Of a stretch of DNA of 64,000 nt, positions 63,635-64,000 are shown piece by piece; position 1 is the first letter of the stretch, and every line of letters starts with the position of its first letter. The DNA is from JBGPQJ01 sp963709295. Its GTDB lineage: Bacteria; Chloroflexota; Anaerolineae; Anaerolineales; Villigracilaceae. The DNA lies in contig CAVPVW010000004.1 in the NCBI GenBank assembly GCA_963709295.1, positions 1-64,000 of the forward strand. Direction: 5' to 3'. A program made the position numbers and the translations under genes. The notes beneath the pieces were generated by a model that saw nothing but the letters and a program-made list of their open reading frames with translations, had not been told where the DNA came from and did not search any database.

Positions 63635-64000
63635 TTAACTATTCTTATATCCGTCGAGAATTTTGTAGATATGGTCCAGTTCGCGCTGGATGTCGTCGCG
63701 GTCATCGCGGGCTTGTTTGAGCATGGACTCGAAGGCCGGCTTCTGTTCCTCGGGCAATGTCACGAGCAGGCGCTCGGTGCGGGCGATCTGTGTGTTCTTA
63801 TGGCGCTGTTTATTTTCTAGCCGCTCGCGGTAACCTTGATAGAAATCCCTGTCCTTTGGCGGCTCAGGCGGAGCGACCGGCCCGGATGCGATCAGTTCTG
63901 CGACCGTCAGCAGGAATTCTTCCGTGTCGATGGGTTTTTCGATAAACCGCGCCGCGCCCAGGTTCATGGCGAAGTTGCGGTCTTCCGGTGTGACATAGGT
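63635..64000 (-). CDS. Response regulator, C-terminal part (5' end outside window)
   Basis: The visible part begins TYVTPEDRNFAMNLGAARFI and EKPIDTEEFLLTVAELI, the last strand and helix of a receiver domain with the conserved Lys-Pro. A charged helical tail of about 75 residues (RERLENKQRHKNTQIARTER, LKQARDDRDDIQRELDHIYK) replaces a DNA-binding domain. The upstream receiver core lies beyond base 64000. Confidence 0.8.
   Translation of the reverse strand, partial: TYVTPEDRNFAMNLGAARFIEKPIDTEEFLLTVAELIASGPVAPPEPPKDRDFYQGYRERLENKQRHKNTQIARTERLLVTLPEEQKPAFESMLKQARDDRDDIQRELDHIYKILDGYKNS

Noticed and set aside
1..64000. CRISPR arrays, rRNA genes or complete insertion sequences
   Set aside because: No regularly spaced identical repeats, rRNA core sequences or transposase frames were seen.

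Overview
The window looks like a chromosome segment of a Chloroflexota bacterium, probably class Anaerolineae. This is inferred from several things together: moderately high GC; many lipoproteins with a lipobox Cys followed by Pro/Thr/Ala-rich linkers; a fused homocysteine methyltransferase/methylenetetrahydrofolate reductase; a CIRCE-controlled hrcA-grpE-dnaK-dnaJ operon; and a Phe T-box in front of pheST. About twenty single-base frameshifts break otherwise well-conserved genes, including pheS and grpE. Most are probably sequence or assembly errors, so split genes are annotated here as single loci.

Layout. 1-8.8 kb: housekeeping and unknown genes (zinc-ribbon protein, HDAC-like deacetylase, NYN nuclease, TAP-type hydrolase, OsmC, MFS exporter, phospholipase C-like protein, YkvA, PQQ-type sugar dehydrogenase). 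8.9-16.5 kb, minus strand: a tungstate/molybdate locus with WtpA/WtpB-like and TupA/B/C systems, a Mop protein, a multi-domain lipoprotein and a one-component regulator. 16.5-26.7 kb: a promoter plus SAM-I riboswitch, then a toxin-antitoxin pair and two small genes, then metH, a GT-C glycosyltransferase, HMT-MTHFR and coaX. 26.7-28.5 kb: a TetR regulator with a perfect palindromic operator and an SDR-type oxidoreductase.

28.5-37.5 kb is an accessory region. It holds small membrane proteins and lipoproteins, an integron-type attC site, a family of short intergenic repeats, a 4.3-kb segment flanked by diverged direct repeats that carries an ABC exporter, a Pmp3 peptide, an EamA transporter and a membrane-tethered LuxR/CARDB protein. 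37.5-44.6 kb: T-box leader, pheS-pheT, an aldo/keto reductase and a KamA radical SAM aminomutase.

44.6-50.7 kb is the most unusual part. A Crp/Fnr-type regulator diverges from a run of genes encoding a Cys-rich lipoprotein, polytopic membrane proteins, a 491-residue protein with regularly spaced intramembrane His motifs resembling heme-copper oxidases, an FGE/SUMF1-domain lipoprotein and a CtaB-like heme O synthase. Two promoters in this cluster carry the same bipartite arrangement: an FNR/DNR-like palindrome centred 29.5 bp before a -10 element. 51.4-56.3 kb: chaperone operon. 56.4-64 kb: housekeeping genes (miaB, surE, S9 peptidase, trxA, inositol monophosphatase), tRNA-Arg(GCG), and tRNA-Lys(UUU) whose 3' end is followed by two further tandem copies.
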